DNA from: JALOAT01 sp050179875
GTDB taxonomy: Bacteria; Pseudomonadota; Gammaproteobacteria; Thiohalomonadales; Thiohalomonadaceae
Direction of reading: 5' to 3'
Assembly (NCBI GenBank): GCA_050179875.1
Contig: JBFXES010000022.1
Span: 1-24,638 of the forward strand
Length of the DNA stretch: 24,638 bases
The translations under genes and the position numbers were made by a program. Every line of letters begins with the position of its first letter. Position 1 is the stretch's first letter. The notes beneath the pieces were generated by a model, which saw only the letters and a program-made list of their open reading frames with translations, had not been told where the DNA came from and did not search any database. Of this stretch, positions 1-7,936 are shown one piece after another.

Positions 1-637
1 GCAGCACCTTGCCGGTGGGCTTGCTGGTGAACTTGTAGGCACCGTGGGAGGTACCGATGGCGATGGCGAGGGCGTCCACCTTGGTCTTGGCCACGAAGTC
101 GGCGGCCTCGTTGGGATCGGTCAGCAGGGCCGAGTGGTCCAGCGTGCCTTCGGCGCCGTGGCCGTCTTCCTCACCGGCCTTGCCGGTTTCCAGGGAGCCC
201 AGGCAACCCAGCTCGCCTTCCACGGACACGCCGCAGGCGTGGGCCATCTCGACCACGCGACGGGTCACGTCCACGTTGTACTCGTAGCTGGACGGGGTCT
301 TGCCGTCTTCCAGCAGGGAGCCGTCCATCATCACGGAGCTGAAGCCGGACTGGATGGCGTTGATGCACACGGCCGGGCTGGCGCCATGGTCCTGGTGCAT
401 GGCGATGGGGATGTGCGGATAGGCCTCGATGGCGGCCAGGATCAGGTGGCGCAGGAACGGCTCGCCCGCGTACTTACGGGCGCCGGCGGAACCCTGCAGG
501 ATCACGGGGCTGTCGACGGCGTCGGCAGCCTGCATGATGGCCTGCACCTGTTCCATGTTGTTCACATTGAAGGCCGGCAGACCGTAGCCGTTCTCGGCGG
601 CATGGTCCAGCAGTTGGCGCATGGATACGAGGGCCAT
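1..637 (-). CDS. fba: Fructose-bisphosphate aldolase class II, 3' part missing at window edge
   Basis: Class II (metal-dependent) aldolase, cleaving fructose-1,6-bisphosphate to dihydroxyacetone phosphate and glyceraldehyde-3-phosphate; in autotrophs the same type also acts on sedoheptulose-1,7-bisphosphate. The visible 212 residues start MALVSMRQLLDHAAENGYGL and contain AMHQDHG, the Zn-binding histidine region, then SVMMDGS and VEGELG, all typical of the family. The family is usually about 340-355 residues, so roughly 40% is beyond the left edge; there is no sign of a break. The start at 637 is preceded by AAGGAGATT at good spacing. It is the last visible gene of the tkt-gap-pgk-pyk-fba operon, 116 nt after the pyk stop; that gap has only small dyads. 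Identification is firm; the subtype (CbbA-like versus glycolytic) is inferred from the neighbours. Confidence 0.96.
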   Translation of the reverse strand, partial: MALVSMRQLLDHAAENGYGLPAFNVNNMEQVQAIMQAADAVDSPVILQGSAGARKYAGEPFLRHLILAAIEAYPHIPIAMHQDHGASPAVCINAIQSGFSSVMMDGSLLEDGKTPSSYEYNVDVTRRVVEMAHACGVSVEGELGCLGSLETGKAGEEDGHGAEGTLDHSALLTDPNEAADFVAKTKVDALAIAIGTSHGAYKFTSKPTGKVL

Positions 638-753
638 GTGGAATCTCCTTGGTTGATGTCAGAAGTTCTTCTTCAAACTTGAAAAGCCGGCGTCCGCCCT
701 TGAACGCATGGTCGACGTGGGACCTCCCGCGCGTCCATCGGCGGATTTCCTTT

Positions 754-2187
754 TTATACCAGTTCGCCTACGCGCACGATCTTCATGGCGTTGGTGCCGC
801 CGTGGACACCCATGAGATCGCCCTTGGTGATGATCACCAGGTCGCCGTCGCGCACCGCGCCGCGGCGTACCAGCTCGTCGACGGCCTCGCGGTTCACCTG
901 GGCGTGATCCGAGGTAGTCACGTCGAAGGCCACCGGGTAGACGCCGCGGTAGAGCGTCACCTTGCGCTTGGTCTCGGTGTGCCGCGTCATGGCGTAAATG
1001 GGTATTCCCGAGCTGATGCGCGACATCCACAGCGGCGTGGCACCCGATTCCGTCAGCGCCGCGATGGCCTTCACCTTGAGGTGATTGGCGACGTACATGG
1101 AGGCCATGGCGATGGCTTCGTCGATGTGGGTGAACTCGGTGTTGATGCGGTGATCGGAGGTGGTGGCGATGCGCTGCTTCTCCGCCTCCAGGCAGATGCG
1201 GTCCATGGCCTGGATGGCCTTGTCCGGGTATTTGCCGGTCGCCGTCTCGGCCGAGAGCATGACCGCATCCGTGCCGTCGAGCACCGCGTTGGCCACGTCG
1301 AACACTTCCGCGCGCGTGGGGATCTGGTTGGTGATCATGGACTCCATCATCTGGGTCGCGGTGATCACCGGGCGGTTCATGGTGCGCGCCTGCTTGATGA
1401 GCCGCTTCTGCCAGGGCACCAGCGCGGCATCGCCGATCTCCACGCCCAGATCGCCGCGCGCCACCATGATGGCGCCCGAGGCGGCGATGATCTCGTCGAT
1501 CACCTCGAGCGCCTCGGCACGTTCGATCTTGGCGACGATCTCGCCGTGACCGCCCGCCGCCCGCAGCAGCGCACGCGCCTCGTTGATGTCGTCCGCGCAG
1601 CGGGGGAAGGACACGGCCACGTAGTCGGCCTGCATCTTGGCCGCGAGGCGGATGTCCTCCCGGTCCTTGTCGGTGAGTGCCGGCGCGGACAGGCCACCAC
1701 CCTGCTTGTTGATTCCCTTGCGGTCGGACAAGATGCCGCCGACCACCACGCGGCAGATGACCTCGCGCCCTTCGACGCGGTCCACCCAGAGCACGATACG
1801 GCCGTCGTCGAGCAGCAGGGTGTCACCGCGCGTGACGTCGTCGGGCAGTTGCTTGTAGGCGATGCCCACGCGCTCGTGATTGCCGCTGTCGTGATCCAGG
1901 GCGGCGTCGAGGACGAAGGTCTGGCCTTCCTCCAGCAGGACCTTGCCCTCGCTGAACTTCTCGATGCGTATCTTGGGACCTTGCAGGTCGGCCAGCACGC
2001 CGACCTGGCGCCCGTGGGCGCGCGCCCGGTTGCGCACCTTCTCGACGCGTTCGAGGTGTTCTTCGGGTTTGCCGTGGGAAAAGTTGATGCGGACCAGGTC
2101 GACACCGGCCTGGATAATCTTGTCCAGCATCTTGGGATCGTCCGTTGCCGGTCCCAAGGTGGACACAATCTTGGTTCGTCTTGGCAT
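754..2187 (-). CDS. pyk: Pyruvate kinase
   Basis: Converts phosphoenolpyruvate and ADP to pyruvate and ATP in the cytoplasm. The 477-residue product begins MPRRTKIVSTLGPATDDPK, the usual N-terminus, followed by INFSHG, the catalytic-lysine segment VAKIERAEAL, the metal/substrate signature IMVARGDLGVEIG and ITATQMMESM. Length fits bacterial type II pyruvate kinases. The frame stays open upstream to about 2481, but that extension is the antisense-like shadow of pgk; the conserved N-terminus fixes the start at 2187. The ribosome site is weak (CTGAGAAACC before ATG), unlike the strong sites of its operon partners, so expression may be lower or depend on the hairpin 40 nt upstream. It sits between pgk and fba, an arrangement known from several beta- and gammaproteobacteria. 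Because it is irreversible, its co-transcription with Calvin/gluconeogenic genes implies allosteric control, which the sequence does not show. Confidence 0.96.
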   Translation of the reverse strand: MPRRTKIVSTLGPATDDPKMLDKIIQAGVDLVRINFSHGKPEEHLERVEKVRNRARAHGRQVGVLADLQGPKIRIEKFSEGKVLLEEGQTFVLDAALDHDSGNHERVGIAYKQLPDDVTRGDTLLLDDGRIVLWVDRVEGREVICRVVVGGILSDRKGINKQGGGLSAPALTDKDREDIRLAAKMQADYVAVSFPRCADDINEARALLRAAGGHGEIVAKIERAEALEVIDEIIAASGAIMVARGDLGVEIGDAALVPWQKRLIKQARTMNRPVITATQMMESMITNQIPTRAEVFDVANAVLDGTDAVMLSAETATGKYPDKAIQAMDRICLEAEKQRIATTSDHRINTEFTHIDEAIAMASMYVANHLKVKAIAALTESGATPLWMSRISSGIPIYAMTRHTETKRKVTLYRGVYPVAFDVTTSDHAQVNREAVDELVRRGAVRDGDLVIITKGDLMGVHGGTNAMKIVRVGELV

Positions 2188-2221
2188 GTGGTTTCTCAGG
2201 GGCCTTCGCAGCCCTCTGTAT

Positions 2222-2254
2222 GGCCGCCGGGGGCATTCCATCCCCCGGCCGGCC
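2222..2254 (-). other. Strong hairpin between pgk and pyk
   Basis: GCCGGGGG (2226-2233) pairs with CCCCCGGC (2242-2249) around the loop CATTCCAT, and GGCC on each side (2222-2225 and 2251-2254) extends the stem past one bulge. It lies in the 85-nt gap after the pgk stop on the transcribed (minus) strand. No run of U follows it in that direction, so it is not a standard intrinsic terminator. A role as an mRNA-stability or processing element is inferred. Confidence 0.6.
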
Positions 2255-2272
2255 TTATCGTAACAGCACTGA

Positions 2273-3454
2273 TTACTTGCTGGCCCGCTCTTCGAGGATG
2301 GCGACCGCTGGCAGCACCTTGCCTTCCAAGTATTCCAGGAAAGCGCCGCCGGCCGTCGAGATGTAGGACACCTTTTCGTAGATGCCGTACTTCTGGATGG
2401 CCGCGATGGTGTCGCCGCCGCCGGCCAGGGTGAAGGCGTTGGTATTGGCGATCGCTTCGGCGATCTTCTTGGTGCCTTCACCGAACTGGTCGAACTCGAA
2501 CACCCCCACGGGACCGTTCCAGACCACCGTGCCGGCCTTCATGATGATGTCGGCCAGTTCCTGGGCGCTCTTGGGACCGATGTCGAAGATCATGTCGTCG
2601 TCGGCCACGGCGTCCGCGCTCTTCAGCACGGCGGGCTCGTTGGCGTCGAACTTCTTGCCCACCACCACGTCCACCGCGATGGGGATGTTGGCGCCGCGCT
2701 TCTGCATCTTTTCCATCAGCGCCTTGGCGGTGGGGATCAGATCCTCCTCGGCCAGGGACTTGCCGATCTTCTTGCCCGCGGCGGCCAGGAAGGTGTTGGC
2801 GATGCCGCCGCCCACCACCAGCTGGTCGCATTTCTCGGCCAGGGATTCCAGCACGGTCAGCTTGGTGGAAACCTTGCTGCCGCCCACGATGGCGACCATG
2901 GGGCGCTTGGGGTTGGCCAGCGCCTTGGCGAGGGCGTCCAGTTCCTCGGTGAGCAGGATGCCGGCGCAGGCGACGGGCGCGTATTTGGCCACGCCGTGGG
3001 TGGAGGCCTCGGCGCGGTGCGCAGTGCCGAAGGCGTCCATCACGAAGACGTCGCACAGGGCGGCGTATTTCTTGGCGAGGTCGTCATTGTTCTTCTTCTC
3101 GCCCTTGTTGACGCGGCAGTTCTCCAGCAGCACCAGCTCGCCCTCGGCCACGTCGAAGCCGCCGTCAACCCAATCCTTGATCAGGCGCACGGGCTTGCCG
3201 AGCTTCTGGGACAGCACGTCGGCCACCGGCTTCAGGGAAACCTCTTCGCTCCACTCACCTTCGGTGGGGCGGCCCAGGTGGGACGTCACCATCACCTTCG
3301 CGCCGGCCTTCAGGGCGGCCTCGATGGTGGGCATGGAGGCGGTGATGCGCGCGTCGGACGTCACCTTGCCGTCCTTCACGGGAACGTTCAGGTCGGCACG
3401 GATGAATACGCGCTTACCCTTCAGATCCAGTTCGGTCATCTTCTTCACAGGCAT
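2273..3454 (-). CDS. pgk: Phosphoglycerate kinase
   Basis: Transfers phosphate between 1,3-bisphosphoglycerate and ADP; runs in reverse during CO2 fixation and gluconeogenesis. The 393-residue protein has the expected order: substrate-binding RADLNVPV near residue 20, TSHLGRP near 60, the hinge and nucleotide part with VGGSKVSTK, WNGPVGVFE and the C-terminal GGGDTIAAI loop, ending near SYISTAGGAFLEYLEGK. Length is normal for the family (about 390-400). The start is preceded by CCAAGGAGCAGTCCAC, an excellent ribosome site. It is third in the operon; the 171 nt between the gap stop and this start hold a 19-nt perfect inverted repeat (separate entry), which may partly uncouple it from gap. Confidence 0.98.
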   Translation of the reverse strand: MPVKKMTELDLKGKRVFIRADLNVPVKDGKVTSDARITASMPTIEAALKAGAKVMVTSHLGRPTEGEWSEEVSLKPVADVLSQKLGKPVRLIKDWVDGGFDVAEGELVLLENCRVNKGEKKNNDDLAKKYAALCDVFVMDAFGTAHRAEASTHGVAKYAPVACAGILLTEELDALAKALANPKRPMVAIVGGSKVSTKLTVLESLAEKCDQLVVGGGIANTFLAAAGKKIGKSLAEEDLIPTAKALMEKMQKRGANIPIAVDVVVGKKFDANEPAVLKSADAVADDDMIFDIGPKSAQELADIIMKAGTVVWNGPVGVFEFDQFGEGTKKIAEAIANTNAFTLAGGGDTIAAIQKYGIYEKVSYISTAGGAFLEYLEGKVLPAVAILEERASK

Positions 3455-3541
3455 GTGGACTGCTCCTTGGATTTGTTGATTATTCTGAAAACCATCGGCG
3501 GAAGCGCCGCTTCGGCGGATGACTCTCGGGCACTGACAAAG

Positions 3542-3613
3542 AAGCTTTAACCACGGGGGACACGGGGCGCACGGGGGTGAGATGCGCTTGATCTCCCCGT
3601 GTCCCCCGTGGTT
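3542..3613. repeat. Inverted repeat of the CCACGGGGGACACGGGG type, gap-pgk junction
   Basis: Perfect 19-nt arms: AACCACGGGGGACACGGGG at 3549-3567 and its reverse complement at 3595-3613, separated by 27 nt. The left arm plus the preceding AAGCTTT (26 nt, 3542-3567) recurs exactly at 9194-9219 near ahcY, so this is a dispersed element rather than a gene-specific site. As RNA either strand would fold into a long GC hairpin. It lies inside the operon, 12 nt after the gap stop. Confidence 0.8.
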
Positions 3614-3625
3614 ATCTGCTTTCTC

Positions 3626-4630
3626 TTACTTCGCCACGTGCTTCACGAAGCGGAGCATGTTGCAGGTGTAGCCGTACTCGTTGTCGTACCAGGCCACCAG
3701 CTTGACGAAGGTGCCGTCCAGGGCGATGCCGGCTTCGGCGTCGAAGGTGGAAGGCTGGGGGCAGCCGCGGAAGTCGGTGGCGACCACCTTCTCGTCGGTG
3801 TAACCCAGCACGCCCTTGAGCTCGCCCTCGGCCGCCTTCTTCATGGCCGCGCAGATCTGCTCGTAAGTGGCGTCCTTCTCCAGTTCGACGGTGAGGTCGA
3901 CCACGGAGACGTCGGAGGTGGGCACGCGGAAGGCCATGCCGGTCAGCTTCTTGTTCAGCTCGGGGATGACCTTGCCCACGGCCTTGGCGGCGCCGGTGGA
4001 GGACGGGATGATGTTCTCCAGGATGCCGCGGCCGCCGCGCCAGTCCTTCTTGGACGGACCGTCGACGGTCTTCTGGGTGGCGGTGGCGGCGTGCACGGTG
4101 CTCATCAGGCCGCGCTTGATGCCGAAGTTCTCGTGCAGCACCTTGGCAACCGGGGCCAGGCAGTTGGTGGTGCAGGAGGCCGCGGAGACGATGGTCTCAC
4201 CAGCGTACTTCTGGTGGTTCACGCCGTAAACGAACATCGGGGTGTCGTCCTTGGAAGGAGCGGACTGCACCACCTTCTTGGCGCCAGCCTTCAGATGGGC
4301 CTCGCAGGATTCCTTGGTGAGGAACAGGCCGGTGGATTCCACCACGATGTCGACGCCCACCTCGCCCCACTTCAGCGCGGCGGGGTCCTTCTCGGCCGTG
4401 AGGCGGATCTTCTTGCCGTTCACGATGAGGTTGGTGCCGTCCACCTTGATGTCGCCGTTGAAGCGGCCGTGGACGGAGTCGTACTTGAGCATGTAGGCCA
4501 GGTAATCGGGCTCGAGCAGGTCGTTGATGGCGACCACCTCGATGTCCTTGAACTCGGCTTCCTTGGCGATGGCACGGAACACCATGCGGCCGATGCGGCC
4601 GAAGCCGTTGATACCCACTTTGATAGCCAT
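3626..4630 (-). CDS. gap: Glyceraldehyde-3-phosphate dehydrogenase, type I
   Basis: Phosphorylating GAPDH, interconverting glyceraldehyde-3-phosphate and 1,3-bisphosphoglycerate. The 334-residue product opens with the Rossmann segment MAIKVGINGFGRIGR; the catalytic cysteine is Cys153 in SAASCTTNCLAP, with STVHAATATQ after it holding the partner histidine. GGRGILENIIPSSTGAAKAV and WYDNEYGY near the C-terminus are standard. The segment AINDLLEPDYLAYMLKYDS resembles classical NAD-linked GapA proteins; in autotrophs this gene is often called cbbG, and cofactor preference cannot be settled by eye. The start is preceded by CCAGGAGATCGAGAGA. It follows tkt by only 22 nt, so the two are surely co-transcribed. 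Confidence 0.98.
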   Translation of the reverse strand: MAIKVGINGFGRIGRMVFRAIAKEAEFKDIEVVAINDLLEPDYLAYMLKYDSVHGRFNGDIKVDGTNLIVNGKKIRLTAEKDPAALKWGEVGVDIVVESTGLFLTKESCEAHLKAGAKKVVQSAPSKDDTPMFVYGVNHQKYAGETIVSAASCTTNCLAPVAKVLHENFGIKRGLMSTVHAATATQKTVDGPSKKDWRGGRGILENIIPSSTGAAKAVGKVIPELNKKLTGMAFRVPTSDVSVVDLTVELEKDATYEQICAAMKKAAEGELKGVLGYTDEKVVATDFRGCPQPSTFDAEAGIALDGTFVKLVAWYDNEYGYTCNMLRFVKHVAK

Positions 4631-4652
4631 TCTCTCGATCTCCTGGTTTTTC

Positions 4653-6647
4653 TTAGATGATGGACTCGACCGCCTTCACCACGTTCTCGGTGGTGAAGCC
4701 GAATTCCTTGAACAGCTTGTCGGCCGGCGCAGACTCGCCGAAGCGGTCGATGCCGATGACCTTGCCATCCAGGCCGACGTATTTCGCCCAGAAGGCGGTC
4801 ACGCCGGCTTCCACGGCCACGCGCGCGCGCACCTTGGAAGGCAGCACGGACTCGCGATAGGCCGCGTCCTGGGCATCGAAGGTGTCGGTGGACGGCATGG
4901 AAACCACGCGCACCTTGCGGCCCTTCTTGCTCAGTTCCTCGTAGGCATTCACTGCCAGTTCCACCTCGGAACCGGTCGCGATGAGGATAGCGTCCGGCGT
5001 GCCTTCGCAGTCCTTCAGCACATAGCCGCCACGGGCGATGGCCGCGAGCTGCTCGGCGCTGCGCTGCATGTGGGGCAGATTCTGGCGCGAGAAGATGAGG
5101 CAGGAGGGGCCGGTGCTGCGCTCCACCGCCTTGGCCCAGGCCACGGCGGATTCCACCGCATCGCAGGGACGCCACACCGACATGTTCGGAATATAGCGCA
5201 GGGTGGCGATCTGCTCGATGGGCTGGTGGGTGGGGCCGTCCTCGCCCAGACCGATGGAGTCGTGGGTGTAGACGAAAATGGAACGGACCTTCATGAGCGC
5301 CGCCATGCGCAGGGCATTGCGGGCGTACTCGGAGAACATCAGGAAGGTGCCGCCGAACGGGATGAAGCCGCCGTGCAGGGCCATGCCGTTCATGATGGCG
5401 GACATGCCGAACTCGCGCACGCCGTAGGAGATGTAATTGCCGTCGCTCACCGTATTGGTGATGGTCTTGGCCTCCTTCCAGCCGGTGAGGTTGGAGGGCG
5501 TCAGGTCCGCCGAACCGCCGAGGAATTCGGGCAGCAGCCTGGCGTAACCGGCGATGGTGTTCTGCGAGGCCTTGCGGGTGGCGATCTTCTCGGCCTTGGC
5601 ATCCACGGCCTTGATGAACTCCGCCGCGTCCTTCGCCCAGTTGGCGGGCAGCTCGCCCTTCATGCGGCGCTCAAACTCGGCGGCAAGGTCGGGGTATTCC
5701 TTGCGGTAGGCGTCGAACTTCTCCTGCCAGTGGCCCTCGGCCTTGGCGCCCTTCTGGGTCGCGTCCCAGGCCGCATAGATCTCGTCCGGGATCACGAAGG
5801 GCTCGTGCTTCCAGCCCAGGTTCTCGCGGGTGGCGGCGATTTCGTCCTCGCCCAGGGGCGCACCGTGGCAGTCGTGCGAGCCGCACAGGTTGGGAGCACC
5901 AAAGCCGATCACGGTCTTGCAGCAGATGAGCGAAGGCTTGTCGTTGACGCTCTTGGCCTCATGGATGGCGCGGTTGATGGCGTCGGCATCATGGCCGTCC
6001 ACGTCGCGCACCACGTGCCAGCCGTAGGCCTCGAAGCGCTTCGGCGTGTCGTCGGTGAACCAGCCTTCCACGTGGCCGTCGATGGAAATGCCGTTGTCAT
6101 CCCAGAAGGCGATGAGCTTGCCGAGGCCCAGGGTGCCTGCCAGGGCGCAGGCCTCGTGGGAGATGCCCTCCATCATGCAGCCGTCGCCCATGAATACGTA
6201 GGTGTAGTGGTCGACGATGTGATGGCCGGGGCGGTTGAACTGGCCCGCGAGCACCTTCTCGGCGATGGCCATGCCCACGCCGTTGGTGATGCCCTGACCC
6301 AGCGGACCGGTGGTGGTCTCCACGCCGGGGGTGTAGCCGTATTCCGGATGACCCGGGGTCTTGGAGTGCAGCTGACGGAAGTTCTTCAGATCGTCGATGC
6401 TGACGTCGTAGCCGGTCAGGTGCAGCAGCGAGTAGATGAGCATGGAGCCGTGGCCGTTGGAGAGGACGAAACGGTCGCGGTCATGCCACTTGGGATTCTT
6501 GGGGTTGTGCTTCAGGTGGTCGCGCCAGAGGACTTCGGCGATGTCGGCCATGCCCATGGGGGCGCCGGGGTGACCGGACTTGGCCTTCTGGACCCCATCC
6601 ATGCTGAGCGCACGGATGGCATTGGCAAGTTCACGACGGGTTGGCAT
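4653..6647 (-). CDS. tkt: Transketolase
   Basis: Thiamine-diphosphate enzyme moving two-carbon ketol units between sugar phosphates in the pentose-phosphate and Calvin cycles. 664 residues, the normal length. Visible landmarks: SGHPGAPMG with His26, GPLGQGI near 115, the ThDP/Mg motif from GDGCMMEG (154-161) to the Asn at 185, and GLGEDGPTHQP in the pyrimidine domain containing the glutamate that activates ThDP. The start has TCAGGAG upstream and is the first gene of the operon; the 449-bp region before it is the only place for the operon's main promoter. Heading an operon with gap, pgk and fba suggests a role in carbon fixation or sugar-phosphate recycling, although no cbbLS or prk is visible. 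Confidence 0.98.
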   Translation of the reverse strand: MPTRRELANAIRALSMDGVQKAKSGHPGAPMGMADIAEVLWRDHLKHNPKNPKWHDRDRFVLSNGHGSMLIYSLLHLTGYDVSIDDLKNFRQLHSKTPGHPEYGYTPGVETTTGPLGQGITNGVGMAIAEKVLAGQFNRPGHHIVDHYTYVFMGDGCMMEGISHEACALAGTLGLGKLIAFWDDNGISIDGHVEGWFTDDTPKRFEAYGWHVVRDVDGHDADAINRAIHEAKSVNDKPSLICCKTVIGFGAPNLCGSHDCHGAPLGEDEIAATRENLGWKHEPFVIPDEIYAAWDATQKGAKAEGHWQEKFDAYRKEYPDLAAEFERRMKGELPANWAKDAAEFIKAVDAKAEKIATRKASQNTIAGYARLLPEFLGGSADLTPSNLTGWKEAKTITNTVSDGNYISYGVREFGMSAIMNGMALHGGFIPFGGTFLMFSEYARNALRMAALMKVRSIFVYTHDSIGLGEDGPTHQPIEQIATLRYIPNMSVWRPCDAVESAVAWAKAVERSTGPSCLIFSRQNLPHMQRSAEQLAAIARGGYVLKDCEGTPDAILIATGSEVELAVNAYEELSKKGRKVRVVSMPSTDTFDAQDAAYRESVLPSKVRARVAVEAGVTAFWAKYVGLDGKVIGIDRFGESAPADKLFKEFGFTTENVVKAVESII

Positions 6648-6905
6648 GTGTGTGCTTCTCCTGATATAGCTAAAAATTATTTTCCAAAAATTTTTCTTGC
6701 GGGGCCGTACCGAATGACGCCCCCGGGCCGCGTCCCTTCGACCCGCGTGCTTTCTGCTGACGAGGACAAGGCGGCGGTTTTCTTTTTGTTAAGAATCCGC
6801 AACGTACACCACGCTGCTGCATGGATCCGGCGCGCTCCCGGCGAACACCCTGCCGCGGGAGAAATGTAGACCCTTATACCGGTCTCCGACCAACCGGAAG
6901 GGTCC

Positions 6906-6919
6906 GATTGTCTACAATC
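6906..6919. promoter_or_regulatory. Dyad GATTGT-CT-ACAATC, possible operator
   Basis: Perfect 6-2-6 inverted repeat in the divergent region, 258 bp from tkt and 177 bp from the PhnD-like gene. Its form, TTGTnnACAA, resembles operators of GntR/FadR-family repressors; that link is an inference from general shape. The right half also reads as a -10-like TACAAT, but no matching -35 element is visible. Confidence 0.3.
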
Positions 6920-6984
6920 TACCGTCCCCCGGCAATATCACCCCTGGCTCATGCGCCCGCGACCTGCCGACGGCATTCCGCGCA

Positions 6985-7014
6985 TTGTCAGCGGCGGAAA
7001 CGCTCTGCTACAGT
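6985..7014 (+). promoter_or_regulatory. Candidate sigma-70 promoter for the PhnD-like gene
   Basis: TTGTCA at 6985-6990 and TACAGT at 7009-7014 are separated by 18 bp, each 4-5 of 6 matches to consensus. The predicted leader to the start at 7097 is about 75 nt. A second TTGACA at 7039-7044 has no good -10 partner. Confidence 0.35.
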
Positions 7015-7096
7015 CCCGTCAATAAGACTAACCAGTATTTGACAAGACTTTTGCCACCATTGCCGCAAGGATGTGCGGCGTCCAAGGGGGGAACGT

Positions 7097-7903
7097 ATGT
7101 TCAGGCGGTTCCATGGGCGAAAGGCGCTGTCGGTGGTGGGCATCTGTGCCTTCATCACGGCCCACACGGCCTTCGCCGACGATCTCACGTTCGCAGTGCA
7201 TCCCATCCTGCCGGCCAAGGAGACCTTCCGTGTCTATCAGCCGCTGGCCGACTACCTGACGAAAACCACGGGTCACAACGTGCAGCTCGCCACCACCAGC
7301 AATTTCCTGGTGCACTGGCAGCTCTCCAAGCGCAACATCTATCACCTGATCCTCGAGGGTCCCCACATGGTGGACTACCGGATCTCGAAGATGGGCTACA
7401 AGCTGGTCGCCCGCATGCCCGATCTCATCAGCTACTCCCTGGTGGCCGACGAAAACCAGCTCGCCATGGAGCCGGCGGACCTGGTGGGCAAATCCGTGGC
7501 CACCATGCCTGCCCCTTCCCTGGGCGCCGTGCATCTGAACCAGTTCTTCCCCAACCCCCTGCGCCAACCGGTGCTGGTGGAGGTGGATAACCTGGAGGAG
7601 GCCATGGAGCGGGTCGCCTCGGGGCAGTCCGTCGGTGCGCTGATCCCCTCGGCCGCGGTCGGACGCTTCGACGGGCTGACCACGGTGGCGACCACCGACC
7701 AGGCCCCCGCACCCGGCATCACCGCCTCCCCGGAAGTAAGCGAGTCGGTGCGCAACGCCATCAGCAAGGCCCTCATCGAGGCCCACCAGCACCCCGAGGG
7801 CCGCGCTGCGCTGGCGCTCCTGAACATCCCCCGCTTCGAGGCCGCCTCGGCCCGCCACTACGCGGGTTACTCCCGCCTGCTCGAAGGCATGTGGGGATAC
7901 TGA
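7097..7903 (+). CDS. Periplasmic substrate-binding protein, PhnD/phosphonate-binding-like
   Basis: 268-residue exported protein. The N-terminus has a basic start (MFRRFHGRK), a hydrophobic core and a likely signal-peptidase site after TAFA (residue 27). The mature part begins DDLTFAVHPILPAKETFRVYQPLADYL, the pattern of PhnD-type binding proteins (PF12974-like): an AVHP-like first strand, a YxPLADYL helix, later an LVGKSVATMP domain-crossing segment. Ligand is unknown; relatives bind phosphonates, phosphate or phosphite, or act as sensor inputs. No permease or ATPase gene is adjacent, and a terminator follows directly, so it is a single-gene unit. An in-frame GTG at 7073 is possible but AAGGGGGGAACGT just before 7097 and the signal peptide favour the ATG. 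Confidence 0.75.
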   Translation: MFRRFHGRKALSVVGICAFITAHTAFADDLTFAVHPILPAKETFRVYQPLADYLTKTTGHNVQLATTSNFLVHWQLSKRNIYHLILEGPHMVDYRISKMGYKLVARMPDLISYSLVADENQLAMEPADLVGKSVATMPAPSLGAVHLNQFFPNPLRQPVLVEVDNLEEAMERVASGQSVGALIPSAAVGRFDGLTTVATTDQAPAPGITASPEVSESVRNAISKALIEAHQHPEGRAALALLNIPRFEAASARHYAGYSRLLEGMWGY

Positions 7904-7906
7904 TCG

Positions 7907-7936
7907 GAAAGCCGCTTTCGGGCGGCTTTCTATTTC
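7907..7936 (+). terminator. Intrinsic terminator after the PhnD-like gene
   Basis: Perfect 9-bp stem GAAAGCCGC (7907-7915) with GCGGCTTTC (7922-7930), loop TTTCGG, starting 3 nt after the stop and followed by TATTTC. The T tract is short but the U-rich 3' stem arm helps. Confidence 0.65.

Larger units (their letters stand above)
6648..7096. promoter_or_regulatory. Divergent intergenic region between tkt and the PhnD-like gene
   Basis: 449 bp with no credible gene. Next to tkt is an AT-rich stretch (6670-6697) that contrasts sharply with the GC-rich surroundings and would form the tkt mRNA leader. Further right are a perfect dyad at 6906-6919 and a candidate plus-strand promoter (separate entries). 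I could not pick a convincing minus-strand promoter for tkt. Short open frames crossing this region lack ribosome sites and recognisable sequence. Confidence 0.5.

Noticed and set aside
649..2433. Plus-strand open frame of 594 codons opposite pyk
   Set aside because: Mirror of pyk coding sequence with shadow-like composition; pyk motifs are all on the minus strand.
3542..3613. CRISPR-like direct repeats
   Set aside because: The repeated units are inverted pairs, not regularly spaced direct repeats, and no cas gene is present.
4524..6869. Plus-strand open frame of 781 codons opposite tkt
   Set aside because: Same antisense effect of GC-rich codon bias; no family resemblance and no ribosome site.
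6985..7590. Plus-strand open frame overlapping the start of the PhnD-like gene
   Set aside because: No ribosome site, no export signal, and the alternative frame gives a clean signal peptide and family pattern.
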